Assembly (NCBI RefSeq): GCF_030689025.1
Contig: NZ_JAUYWA010000002.1
Coordinates: forward strand, 62,001-126,000
Origin: Oceanobacter sp. 1_MG-2023
GTDB taxonomy: Bacteria; Pseudomonadota; Gammaproteobacteria; Pseudomonadales; Oceanobacteraceae
Direction: 5' to 3'
DNA length: 64,000 nucleotides
In this document: piece after piece, positions 8,303 to 16,630 of the stretch
Position numbering within the stretch: position 1 is the stretch's first letter
Layout: the number at the start of each line of letters is the position of its first letter
Program-made: the position numbers and the translations under genes
The notes under the pieces: generated by a model
Database searches by the model: none
The model's input: the letters and a program-made list of their open reading frames with translations, nothing else
What the model was told of the DNA's origin: nothing

Positions 8303-9721
8303 ATGTCATTGACACCTGCTGCCCCTGCGACTGGCTGGGCCGCGACACAAGGTCGCATTCTGACCATTGCCTGGCCAGTTATGTTAAGCAATATCACCGT
8401 CCCGTTACTGGGACTGGTCGACAGTGCCATTCTGGGGCATCTACCTGATGCAGCGTATCTTGGTGCGGTGTCGATTGGCGCTCAACTTTTTACACTGCTG
8501 TGCTGGAGCTTCGGTTTTCTGCGCATGGGCACAACAGCCCTGACAGCTCGCAGTCGCTCGGCCACAGAGCAGGTTGATGTGTTGGGGCATGCATTCTGGC
8601 TGGCCATCCCTCTGAGTGCCATTATTGGCCTGTGTGGCTGGTTGCTGTTACCTCTGGTGATTCCCTGGATGGGAGCCACTCCTGCCGTATCAGATGGCGC
8701 CCAGCTGTACCTCAGTATTCGGGTGATCTCGGTACCGGCTGTTTTTGCTCAATACGCTCTGCTGGGCTGGTTTATTGGTCGAGGCCAGACCCGCGTACCA
8801 CTGATCATCATGACCATCACCAATCTGGCCAACGGCAGTCTCGACGCCCTGTTTGTCTATGGTATGGATATGACCACCGACGGCGTGGCTCTCGGTAGCG
8901 TGATGGCTGATTATATCGGTCTTGCCACCGGTCTCTGGTTTGTTTTGCGACAAACAAACAGTGCCGATCAACCCCTGCTCCTCCGGGCCAAACAGTATTG
9001 GCTCCAGCGGCCTTCCTGGCAGCAACTGCAACCCATGATCCGCATCAACCACCAGCTGTTTGTCCGTACCTTGACCCTATTATTGCTGTTTGCATTTTTT
9101 AACGCCCAGGGGGCACGTCAGGGAGAGCTGATTCTGGCGGCCAACAGCCTGATCATCACCTTACTGATGCTGATTTCCAATGCCCTCGATGGCATCGCTC
9201 ACGCCGCAGAAAGCCTGACAGGGCAAACCCTGGCACAAGCGTCTGCCAGCCAAACCACACACAAGTCGCCCCCACCCAATCAGTCGCAGCAGGATCAGTC
9301 TGCCAATGTTCGTCGTATCATTCTGATTACCGGCGTCAATTCCGTATTACTCGCCGTATTGCTGAGCCTGCTTTTTGCCGCAGCAGGCAGCTGGTTATGG
9401 CCACTGCTCACTGATAATACGGCACTGCTGCCTCTGCTGGACGAGTATCAAATCTGGCTGGTCGGATTACCCCTGGCAGGCTTCTGGAGTTATTGGCTGG
9501 ATGGTTTGTGTATCGGTGCCGGGGCCACTCATACCATGCGTAATGCCATGTTGGCTGCAGCCTTGCTGGTCTTTATGCCGCTCTGGTGGCTGACCACGGA
9601 TCTGGGTAATACCGGCTTGTGGCTAAGTTTTTACGCCTTTCTGTTGGCCCGGGCGGTATTTGTGACCCGGTTCGCAATTCAGCTCTATCGCCAACCTGTC
9701 TCTTTCGCACCGGCCCACTAA
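8303..9721 (+). CDS. MATE family efflux transporter, DinF-like
   Basis: This is an integral inner-membrane protein of about 12 helices, of the multidrug and toxin extrusion family, exchanging cations for organic substrates. The two internally similar halves each begin with MATE-type sequences (ILTIAWPVMLSNITVPLLGLVD and, in half two, LILAANSLIITLLMLISNALDG). The fit is to the DinF branch rather than NorM. A Gln/Ser/Pro-rich loop of about 25 residues (around positions 315-340) separates the halves. I use the ATG at 8303; a TTG five codons upstream is in frame. The ribosome site is weak. The substrate cannot be told from sequence. Confidence 0.87.
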   Translation: MSLTPAAPATGWAATQGRILTIAWPVMLSNITVPLLGLVDSAILGHLPDAAYLGAVSIGAQLFTLLCWSFGFLRMGTTALTARSRSATEQVDVLGHAFWLAIPLSAIIGLCGWLLLPLVIPWMGATPAVSDGAQLYLSIRVISVPAVFAQYALLGWFIGRGQTRVPLIIMTITNLANGSLDALFVYGMDMTTDGVALGSVMADYIGLATGLWFVLRQTNSADQPLLLRAKQYWLQRPSWQQLQPMIRINHQLFVRTLTLLLLFAFFNAQGARQGELILAANSLIITLLMLISNALDGIAHAAESLTGQTLAQASASQTTHKSPPPNQSQQDQSANVRRIILITGVNSVLLAVLLSLLFAAAGSWLWPLLTDNTALLPLLDEYQIWLVGLPLAGFWSYWLDGLCIGAGATHTMRNAMLAAALLVFMPLWWLTTDLGNTGLWLSFYAFLLARAVFVTRFAIQLYRQPVSFAPAH

Positions 9722-9824
9722 TCGACTGGCCAGTTTGCCAATCTTGGCTATACTTTTTTTATCAGCTCAATTTGAAATCAGTAAGTAATTGATTTTATTG
9801 ATATAAAAAGAATCAGAGGTGAAA

Positions 9825-10409
9825 ATGACACCCATGGCCCACCGCCTGCGAGAACAGCACAACCACCTGCCTGCATCGGAACTGGAAATGCGTATTACTG
9901 CCAACCTCAATAATCTGAGCCGTATTGTCCACCTCGCCAGCGAGGCCGCTGTCAGCCAACTATCCCAATACAGTATGGCTTACTGTGTTTACCAGCGCCT
10001 GATCCAGGACCAGCTTGAGCAACGGGCGCCACGTCTGTATCAGCGTATCGAACACAACTTGCCCTACCTGGATCACTCGCTCCCGGCAAACACCTCTGCC
10101 AATATGGTCTCACTATGCCACGCCTATTTTACCCTGAGGATGCTGGAAGCCTGCAGCGATGCGTTTATTCATCACCATGGCCGGCCCTTGCTGGATCATG
10201 ACCCGTCAACCGCCAATATTGTGATTCATACGCTACTGGGGGACGATGCGCTCCGTATTGACGCACAAGTCGATGCCTTGACCTACTGCCCGGATCAGTT
10301 GGTGCGCCAATATCCTGCGATCGCCACAACCCGCTCAACCGTCACCCGCATCTGCCAACCCTGGCCTTGTCTGTCGGCCAAACTAGGTACCCCGAGCCAG
10401 TTACTCTAG
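9825..10409 (+). CDS. Hypothetical protein, no recognised family
   Basis: I do not recognise this 194-residue protein. It is hydrophilic, without signal peptide or membrane helix. The N-terminal half is predicted helical and rich in Gln, Ala and Leu (MRITANLNNLSRIVHLASEA); the middle has a FIHHHGRP run and many scattered His and Asp. The start is the ATG at 9825 behind AGAGGTG; a GTG two codons upstream is in frame. Its end overlaps the end of the convergent LysR-type gene by four bases. The ribosome site and full length suggest a real gene. Confidence 0.6.
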   Translation: MTPMAHRLREQHNHLPASELEMRITANLNNLSRIVHLASEAAVSQLSQYSMAYCVYQRLIQDQLEQRAPRLYQRIEHNLPYLDHSLPANTSANMVSLCHAYFTLRMLEACSDAFIHHHGRPLLDHDPSTANIVIHTLLGDDALRIDAQVDALTYCPDQLVRQYPAIATTRSTVTRICQPWPCLSAKLGTPSQLL

Positions 10410-11323
10410 CGCGGGTGGCTGATCGCACGGGCTGCCATGAGCTGTAATCGCTCAACAATAAATTTCTGTAACGCCTGAATTCTGCCACTCCCACGCATAT
10501 CCTTGTGGTACACGAACCACATATACGACGGCTCCATTACAACGCCAAAGTCGACCTGCTGCAGTGACGCATCACGGCTGCCTATCCGTTGCAAAGCCCC
10601 TACCGGGCCAATGCCCATCCCTGCCGACACCGCAGAGTGAATATCGGTAAAGCTGTTGCTCTCAAACACAATTTGCCGACTATCCAGGGCTGCCAACAAT
10701 TGCCGAATACCGGGAATATGCCGCTTGTTACCCGATGGCAACACCCATTGATGACGATTCACATCAGCCAGCGAGGCCGGCATGCCATAACGCTGGATAT
10801 AACGGTCGGCGGCGTAGAATTCCATCTCAACCGGTAACAGTTTCCGTGCAATCAAATCCGGCTCTTGTGGCTGCTGCCCCATCCGGATCGCCACATGCAC
10901 ATCACCACTGGCCAGCGACATCTTATCGTCCGTTGCCACCAGCTGAACCCGGGTTTGTGGATACTGCTCGCGAAAGTCATGCAACAAGGGGGCAAAAAAC
11001 AACGAAAAATCCGACACCGTTGAAATCCGCAACGTCCCTGGTGGCGATGCGTCAAATGCTGTCAGACTCGTCTGCAGTCGCAGCATTTCATCAGCAACCG
11101 GTTGCATACGTTCCCGCATCAGTTGCCCGGCATCGGTGAGTCGATAACCTCGCTGATGGCGGATAAACAGCTTTACCCCTAACTGCTGTTCCAGGCGTGA
11201 GAGGCGGCGCAGCACGGTCGAGTGATTCACCCCCAGTTGCTCCGCGGTTTGACTCAACGTCCCGACTTCCGCCACTCGATACGCAACGTATAAATCGTCC
11301 CAACTGAAGCTATCTTTTTGCAC
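10406..11323 (-). CDS. LysR-type transcriptional regulator
   Basis: An N-terminal winged helix-turn-helix (about residues 5-65; VGTLSQTAEQLGVNHSTVLRRLSRLEQQLG) is followed by a LysR effector-binding domain of two alpha/beta lobes (from about residue 95, LRISTVSDFSLFFAPLLHDF). The His in place of the usual Ala/Pro before STVLRRL fits a LysR subgroup often annotated as autoregulators of unknown ligand. It starts with GTG behind a GGGAG site. It diverges from the cytochrome b561-yceI pair across a spacer holding a 16-bp palindrome, so that pair is the likely target. The ligand is unknown. Length of 305 residues is normal. Confidence 0.92.
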   Translation of the reverse strand: MQKDSFSWDDLYVAYRVAEVGTLSQTAEQLGVNHSTVLRRLSRLEQQLGVKLFIRHQRGYRLTDAGQLMRERMQPVADEMLRLQTSLTAFDASPPGTLRISTVSDFSLFFAPLLHDFREQYPQTRVQLVATDDKMSLASGDVHVAIRMGQQPQEPDLIARKLLPVEMEFYAADRYIQRYGMPASLADVNRHQWVLPSGNKRHIPGIRQLLAALDSRQIVFESNSFTDIHSAVSAGMGIGPVGALQRIGSRDASLQQVDFGVVMEPSYMWFVYHKDMRGSGRIQALQKFIVERLQLMAARAISHPR

Positions 11324-11350
11324 AGCTTATTACTCCCATCCCTTTAGTTC

Positions 11351-11366
11351 TGTGCATTTTTGCACA
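11351..11366. promoter_or_regulatory. Palindrome, candidate LysR-type operator
   Basis: TGTGCA-TTTT-TGCACA is a perfect 6-bp inverted repeat around four T bases. It lies 27 bases upstream of the LysR-type gene and about 140 bases before the b561 gene, and contains the T-N11-A arrangement typical of LysR sites. Confidence 0.5.
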
Positions 11367-11503
11367 ATAGTTGTCGAGTAATCGCTCTGTTTGGCGTATT
11401 CAATTGTACGTAATGTATAGCGTTATCATTTACCTTGAAAATGGCGACATCAGCACTCCCTGATGCAGTGCCGAATCAACCCGAGCTGAACAGAGAACCT
11501 GCC

Positions 11504-12043
11504 ATGATCCTAAATACCCCGAATCGCTACGGACTGGTTGCCATTGCCCTGCACTGGCTGATGGCGCTGGGAGTGATTGGCATGTTCGGGCTTGGCCTTT
11601 ATATGGTTGAGCTGACCTATTACGACAACTGGTATCACGGCTCGCTGGAATTTCATAAAGCCGTGGGCGTGCTGTTGGCGCTGGTCTTTCTTGCCCGACT
11701 GATCTGGCGTCAGCTCAACACCGTCCCCACCGGTCTGGCGGACAAGGCCATTGCAAACAAAGCCGCCCATTGGATGCACTTGGGTTTGTATCTGGTGATG
11801 GCGGCGCTGTTTGTCAGCGGCTACCTGATTTCGACCGCCGATGGCCGGGCGGTGGACGTTTTTGGTCTGTTTTCTGTGCCCGCCACCCTCACAGACCGCG
11901 GCAGCCAGGAAGAAATTGCCGGACAGATTCATGAGCTGCTGGCGTGGTCACTGGCCGGTATGGTGGCGCTGCATGCCCTTGCAGCCCTGAAACATCATGT
12001 CATCAACAAGGACAACACCCTGAAACGCATGCTGCGGCCATAA
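11504..12043 (+). CDS. Cytochrome b561 family protein
   Basis: This is a four-helix inner-membrane di-haem cytochrome b. Histidines that could ligate haem are in ALHWLMALG (helix 1), LEFHKAVGV (helix 2), AHWMHLGLYL (helix 3) and QIHELLAW plus ALHALAALKHH (helix 4). The family moves electrons from quinol or superoxide across the membrane. I start at the ATG at 11504, which gives the usual short N-terminus (MILNTPNRYG) before helix 1; the frame is open 23 codons further upstream. It is followed 77 bases later by yceI, a pairing common in proteobacteria. Length of 179 residues is typical. Confidence 0.9.
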   Translation: MILNTPNRYGLVAIALHWLMALGVIGMFGLGLYMVELTYYDNWYHGSLEFHKAVGVLLALVFLARLIWRQLNTVPTGLADKAIANKAAHWMHLGLYLVMAALFVSGYLISTADGRAVDVFGLFSVPATLTDRGSQEEIAGQIHELLAWSLAGMVALHALAALKHHVINKDNTLKRMLRP

Positions 12044-12120
12044 GACCGGCAGCATCCATACACGCGATTGAATACACCATTTAATGAACGACTGACGATC
12101 CCCGGATCAAGGACCCCACT

Positions 12121-12690
12121 ATGAAAAAACTGCTTATTGCTCTGTCCGTATCTGCCGCAGCCATGACCGCTACCGTCGCCAACGCGGCGGAGTACATTGT
12201 GGATACCAAGGGTGCCCATGCCTCCATCCAGTTCAAGGTCAAACACCTGGGTTACAGCTGGCTGACCGGCCGCTTTAATACCTTTGAAGGCAACTTCGAC
12301 TGGGACAAAACCAAACCGGCGAATACCGAGATCGAAATCAAGATTGATACCGCTTCAATCGACTCCAACCATGCCGAGCGTGACAAACACCTGCGCAGCA
12401 AAGACTTCCTGTCTACCGACCAGTACCCCACAGCGTCGTTCAAAAGCACCGGTTATAAACCAACAGGGGCTGGCACTGGTGAACTGAGCGGTGATTTTAA
12501 TTTCCATGGCGTCACCAAAAGCATTACCTTTCCAGTCAGCCAGGTTGGTGAAGGTGATGATCCATGGGGTGGCTACCGTGCCGGTTTCAGTGGCTCAACC
12601 ACGATCATGCTGAAGGACTACAAAATGGATGGCCCGCTGGGGAATCTGCCCGTCGATCTGGAGCTGTATATCGAAGGTATTCGTCAGTAA
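12121..12690 (+). CDS. YceI family periplasmic protein
   Basis: A signal peptide (MKKLLIALSVSAAAMTATVANA) precedes a YceI lipocalin-like domain, which binds polyisoprenoid-type lipids in homologues. Conserved features are AEYIVDTKGAHASIQFKVKH at the mature N-terminus, FNTFEGNFDWD, and the loop HLRSKDFL. Length of 189 residues is normal. Physical coupling to the b561 gene suggests that the lipocalin carries a quinone-like or other isoprenoid cofactor for that redox protein, but this is inference. A strong hairpin follows directly. Confidence 0.93.
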   Translation: MKKLLIALSVSAAAMTATVANAAEYIVDTKGAHASIQFKVKHLGYSWLTGRFNTFEGNFDWDKTKPANTEIEIKIDTASIDSNHAERDKHLRSKDFLSTDQYPTASFKSTGYKPTGAGTGELSGDFNFHGVTKSITFPVSQVGEGDDPWGGYRAGFSGSTTIMLKDYKMDGPLGNLPVDLELYIEGIRQ

Positions 12691-12698
12691 GACAACGG

Positions 12699-12729
12699 GA
12701 TACCGGCTCCTGTTGCAGGAGCCGGTATC
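12699..12729. terminator. Terminator after yceI
   Basis: A perfect 14-bp stem (12699-12712 with 12716-12729) and a 3-base loop are followed by TGTTTT. It lies between the convergent yceI and LPP20-like genes. Confidence 0.8.
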
Positions 12730-12733
12730 TGTT

Positions 12734-13807
12734 TTAGCGCAACCGCTCCGCCAGGGTTTTGGCCAATTCCTGTTGCAACTGGTCGGCCACAGCACTCGCA
12801 GCCCCCTGCCAGGCCTTGGTTTCCAGCCCGGATACACCTCGCGCTGTGTCACTGAATGACGACAACACCCGGCTCTGACTATCCGCAATGGTGATACGCG
12901 CCTGCACAAAGGCATAAAAACGGCCGCCCTGCTGCCGCGAACTGCGTTCAGCACTGACCGCAAAAACCAGATCGGTATTACCCTGGGTCTGTACCCGCAA
13001 GCCCTGTGATGCCAGCGTTTCGATCAGTTCGCCCTGCATCAGGCGGGCATCGTCATTGTCAAAGGATATCCGTACCGTCAACTGATCCAACAAGCTATAA
13101 ACCCGTTGCTGCAAGGCTTGATGCTCTGCAGACAGTGCCGGGATCTGATGCTGGACACTGACCAGCCCGAGTTTGTCAGCAAAGGCCTGGCGCTCGGCTA
13201 TCAGCTCCAATACCGGCAACATCACACGCAGCTGCTGCAAGGTATCGCCTTGCGGCGCAACATCGGTGTACTGGTCCAGCTGCTGTTCTATTTCCGACAT
13301 CTGCTGGCGCAAGCGGGCTGCTGCCGCGGTGCGATCCAGTTCTGCCAACGCGTAAGCATAACCACCCGCGACGGAGGCATCGGTAATCGTTACCTCGTCC
13401 AGCTGTACCTCGGCCACCTGACTGCGGGCGTATTGACTGACATTACGCTGCACCCGGGTTTCCTTGTCGCTGCCTGATGTTTCTGTCACCGTCGACGAAA
13501 AATCACCGCTGATTGTCACCCGTAACTGGCTGACCAGATCAACCCGCGCCAGCTCGCTGGCACGCTTGATGGCACTGACCGGGTCACCATACACCTCGAT
13601 ACTGCCAACCCCGTACGCCATCCCGGCAGCAGAAGGTGGCGTCAGTGCCCAGTCCGGCATGCCGTCTGGTCGCTGGCCGGTGCTGGTGCTGGTCTCCGCC
13701 AGGCTGTCTGTTGTTTGCCTGGGCGTGGAGGCACACGCCACCAGCAGCAGACAACAGCTTGCCGCCGCCAGGTTTTTGAACATCGAGAGGCGTGTTTGAT
13801 TAGTCAT
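12734..13807 (-). CDS. LPP20-like outer-membrane lipoprotein
   Basis: A lipoprotein signal with lipobox LLVACAS gives a lipidated Cys at about residue 25. Residues 50-170 resemble the LPP20 domain (GMPDWALTPPSAAGMAYGVGSIEVYGDP, then ASELARVDLVSQLRVTISG), first known from Helicobacter LPP20. The C-terminal third has a fold with ISFDNDDARLMQGELIETLASQGLRV that resembles LPP20-associated domains. It is last in a three-gene lipoprotein operon, three bases after the LpoB-like gene. The function of the trio is not established; proximity to an LpoB relative suggests a cell-envelope role. Confidence 0.75.
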   Translation of the reverse strand: MTNQTRLSMFKNLAAASCCLLLVACASTPRQTTDSLAETSTSTGQRPDGMPDWALTPPSAAGMAYGVGSIEVYGDPVSAIKRASELARVDLVSQLRVTISGDFSSTVTETSGSDKETRVQRNVSQYARSQVAEVQLDEVTITDASVAGGYAYALAELDRTAAAARLRQQMSEIEQQLDQYTDVAPQGDTLQQLRVMLPVLELIAERQAFADKLGLVSVQHQIPALSAEHQALQQRVYSLLDQLTVRISFDNDDARLMQGELIETLASQGLRVQTQGNTDLVFAVSAERSSRQQGGRFYAFVQARITIADSQSRVLSSFSDTARGVSGLETKAWQGAASAVADQLQQELAKTLAERLR

Positions 13808-13810
13808 GAA

Positions 13811-14443
13811 TTACAGCCCGAATGACGACTTTTTCTGATATTTCTGAATCTTCTTCTGACCATTCCAGACCTCGATATTGGACTCCATATCGATCAGTTT
13901 CAGATCCACCTGATAAAAAGTGACACGCTCTTTATCGGCCTGGTCCACGATCGAATTCAGCGTCCCGGACAGCGCATAATCCGCGGCTTTTTCTTGCCCT
14001 TGCGACTTGGCGTCCTTGGCATTCAGCTCCTGATCCGAACGTTCATCCCGTACCGATTCACGCTCTTCGCCACTCGCCACAAAACTGGCTTTACCGGAGC
14101 GGATAATGCTGCGCTTGATGTCGTTGATAAAGGTATCGACGGCAATATGCTCGTGGGATTTATTGCTGATACGCTGGATAATCACCGTCGGGTTGCGACC
14201 ATGATCCATTTCAAATTCGGTCGCCCAGGGGAACGACACCATGTCGGTCACCATTTCTTCGGCCACCAGGCGAGAGTCGGTCGCATTCCAGCGATCACTC
14301 AAGGCGATCTCTTCGTTGCTGTCGACCCGCTTGACTTCGGTACTGCCACAACCACTCACTGTAGCCGTGGCAAGTACCACACAACCGAGTAACACCGTCC
14401 GTGGTGATGTGATCAACGGGGACGTGCGAAATCTACTAAACAT
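13811..14443 (-). CDS. Penicillin-binding protein activator LpoB-like lipoprotein
   Basis: A lipoprotein with signal and lipobox VSGCGS is followed by the LpoB (PF13036-type) fold: RLVAEEMVTDMVSFPW, then NPTVIIQRISNKSHEHIAVDTFINDI and the C-terminal KERVTFYQVDLKLIDMESNIEVWNGQK strand pair. In E. coli LpoB crosses the periplasm to activate PBP1B; whether this homologue does so is inference. It lacks the long Pro-rich linker of enterobacterial LpoB. I start at the ATG at 14443, six bases from a GAGG site; the ATG at 14449 is also in frame. It is the middle gene of the operon. Confidence 0.8.
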   Translation of the reverse strand: MFSRFRTSPLITSPRTVLLGCVVLATATVSGCGSTEVKRVDSNEEIALSDRWNATDSRLVAEEMVTDMVSFPWATEFEMDHGRNPTVIIQRISNKSHEHIAVDTFINDIKRSIIRSGKASFVASGEERESVRDERSDQELNAKDAKSQGQEKAADYALSGTLNSIVDQADKERVTFYQVDLKLIDMESNIEVWNGQKKIQKYQKKSSFGL

Positions 14444-14522
14444 GGTCATCCTCTCCCTTTTCGACAACTATTTGCCGGTCTGAATTGATCATCGGCGCAC
14501 TGCCAACCATAACAGGCGCCGA

Positions 14523-16208
14523 TTATTTGCTTGTTGATATATTCCCCAGCGACCGTACCTGCCACAAGGCAATCTCGCCCGCCTGTAATGTCATCCGGGT
14601 TTGATGACGGTCGACCACTCCAGGTTCCAGTGTCGACGTCAGTGTCAGTTCATTATCGCCAGCGGGCAGCATCACCCGGCGGATACGAATATCGTTGGGC
14701 AACAGCAACCAGCTGCGGGTTTCCGCGGCTTCGGTTAATTGCGCGGCCATTTTGCCAATAAACGACACCAGCCCCTGTGAATCCACACTGTCACCCACCG
14801 CCTGGGCCGAGACGGCTTTCAAGGCTGAGCGCGCCAGTGCTTGCTGGATGTCTGCCGAAGAGTGCAGCAAGCGTTGCTGCAGTGCCAGCTGGGCTGGACT
14901 GGCCGCCTTGTCCATCACCAACGACTGCTCCTGACCGGAAGTGTTCACCGTCAAGGTAGAGCCTCCCAATGGCGTGATACGTCGATAGTAAGGCACAGTT
15001 ACCCGTAACGAAGAACCAATCGCCTTGTCGAGACCGAGGCTTTCCAGCTGTTGCCAGGCCGGCCCGAGCAATATGGTCTTGGTAAACGGGCTAAAGCTGA
15101 AACCATACTGCGTGCCATCCAGATACGCCGTCAGGATGTTGTAAACACCCTTGTCGGAGTAGAGCAAATAGAACCAGGCCCAGGCATCCGAGTCATTGGC
15201 CAACAAATAGGGCTGCAGCTTGAGTGAACGGGTATACGGGTCGGCCCACATATTGACGTTGAGTTCTTCCAGCTCCGGGGCCAGCCCTTTGTGTTCAATC
15301 ACAACCACCTGCGCCTGCTGCGGATCAAATTGCTCCAGCTGCTGACGCTGGGCCGAGGTCAGCTTGTCCTGTTTCAGGCGCGCCAGTTCAGAATCGTAGC
15401 CACCAGCCAGGGCCATCATCCGGGCACTATCCAGCCAGGCTTGCTGAGCCATGCCGTTACCCAGCCGATATTGTTTGGCGTAGCCCTGCTCATAGGTTTC
15501 CGCGGCGCGCTGGTAGCTGATACGGGCGTCATCGTACTCGCGATTCATTTCAAAACTGAGGCCGGTGAGGTAATGCGCCAACGCATCATCTCGATACGTG
15601 AGGTTATCTTCGTTGATCACACTGCCGGATAACGCACTGAATACGTCGTTCAGCAGCGCGAGCGTACCGCTGTCCTGTTCGGCTTGCTCGGCGTAACTGC
15701 CCTGCTGGTCTCGCATATCATTCAGTTTGAGAATCAAGCGCCGCGCTTCAACCCGGGCACCATCCAGAGCATCCAGGCGTTCATTACGACCTTCCTGCCC
15801 AGCGGCCAACGCCAGATAGTTCAGTGCCTTGAAATAATTGATCAACAGTTTTTCGTGGGGTTGGCCAGCGTAGTCCGCCTGCCGGGCATTACTGAACATT
15901 GCCAGTGTGCTGTTTACCAGGCTGGTGGTTTCCAGCTGTTCACTGATACGTTCAGCCTGTTCGAAGGCCTGATTGCTGCCGCGATAATCGGCATTCAGGT
16001 GGCGGATCACGCCAAGTTCGAGGTAATAGAGCAAGCGGTCGCTGCCGCCAGGAGAAAGCGCCTGCTTGAGCTGCGCTTCTGACGCAGCAAAATTGCCTTG
16101 CTTGACGTCTTCCAATACTGCGCCCAGACCGGCCCCATACGTGGCGCAGCCTTGCAGCAACAGCAAGAATAATATCGGCAATATATTGCGCACCTGCCAC
16201 TTGATCAC
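14523..16208 (-). CDS. TPR-containing lipoprotein of the COG3014 type
   Basis: A lipoprotein signal (lipobox LLQGCAT) precedes about 250 residues of helical repeats with TPR character (residues about 40-260: LEDVKQGNFAASEAQLKQAL, YYLELGVIRHLNADYRGSNQAFEQAE, YDDARISYQRAAETY). A second, beta-rich part follows (SSLRVTVPYYRRITPLGG). The start is GTG. It is first in the operon with the LpoB-like and LPP20-like genes, 73 bases before the LpoB-like gene. This trio of lipoproteins occurs together in several gammaproteobacteria; the function is unknown. Length is 561 residues. Confidence 0.72.
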   Translation of the reverse strand: MIKWQVRNILPILFLLLLQGCATYGAGLGAVLEDVKQGNFAASEAQLKQALSPGGSDRLLYYLELGVIRHLNADYRGSNQAFEQAERISEQLETTSLVNSTLAMFSNARQADYAGQPHEKLLINYFKALNYLALAAGQEGRNERLDALDGARVEARRLILKLNDMRDQQGSYAEQAEQDSGTLALLNDVFSALSGSVINEDNLTYRDDALAHYLTGLSFEMNREYDDARISYQRAAETYEQGYAKQYRLGNGMAQQAWLDSARMMALAGGYDSELARLKQDKLTSAQRQQLEQFDPQQAQVVVIEHKGLAPELEELNVNMWADPYTRSLKLQPYLLANDSDAWAWFYLLYSDKGVYNILTAYLDGTQYGFSFSPFTKTILLGPAWQQLESLGLDKAIGSSLRVTVPYYRRITPLGGSTLTVNTSGQEQSLVMDKAASPAQLALQQRLLHSSADIQQALARSALKAVSAQAVGDSVDSQGLVSFIGKMAAQLTEAAETRSWLLLPNDIRIRRVMLPAGDNELTLTSTLEPGVVDRHQTRMTLQAGEIALWQVRSLGNISTSK

Positions 16209-16330
16209 AACAAACGACTCCGTGTTGGAAGATGGCCAGTCTAACCATCCCGATCGCCGTGACCAAGTTTAAAATGCGTTTCCTTACGTATACACACAGA
16301 CCCGAGGCTCATTGCCAGCTCCCGGGTACA

Positions 16331-16365
16331 GAACTCAGAACTCAGAACTCAGGGGTCAGGGGTCA
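16331..16365. repeat. Short tandem repeat at the end of yheV (5 x 7 bp)
   Basis: Three copies of GAACTCA are followed by two of GGGGTCA, all in register. The repeat supplies the stop codon and the last codons of the yheV gene on the minus strand. Confidence 0.9.
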
Positions 16366-16630
16366 GACCGATAATTTTGAGCGGCTGCTCTTCATCATCC
16401 AGCAGTGCCTTGCCATCCAGCGGCGAGACCCGGGTGGTCAGCTCGGTCGCCAGGTTGTTCTGTTCATCTTCCAGCACCTGTTCCGAAGTGGTTTGGGTAT
16501 AGCCACAACTGACACATTCGCGGACTTCTTCACCGGCTTCATTGGTGAACATCACCAGCCGGTCCATTTCAGCACATTTGGGGCATACCGCCCCGGCAAT
16601 AAAGCGGCGTGGACGTCGAATTGCAGTCAT
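16349..16630 (-). CDS. yheV: YheV family putative zinc-ribbon protein
   Basis: This is a 93-residue protein with a zinc ribbon made of CPKC (residues 16-19) and CVSCGY (about 39-44). RRFIAGAVCPKCAEMDRLVMF is the family signature. The biochemical role is unknown; a nucleic-acid or metal-binding role is guessed from the ribbon. The start codon overlaps the prlC stop (TGATG), so it is coupled to prlC, its usual neighbour in Pseudomonas-like genomes. The last residues (LTPDP) come from a 7-bp tandem repeat, so the C-terminus has probably been altered by repeat slippage. Confidence 0.85.
   Translation of the reverse strand: MTAIRRPRRFIAGAVCPKCAEMDRLVMFTNEAGEEVRECVSCGYTQTTSEQVLEDEQNNLATELTTRVSPLDGKALLDDEEQPLKIIGLTPDP

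Noticed and set aside
16349-16370. Stop codon within the tandem repeat as evidence that yheV is a pseudogene
   Set aside because: The zinc ribbon and nearly full family length are intact, so only the tail seems altered.
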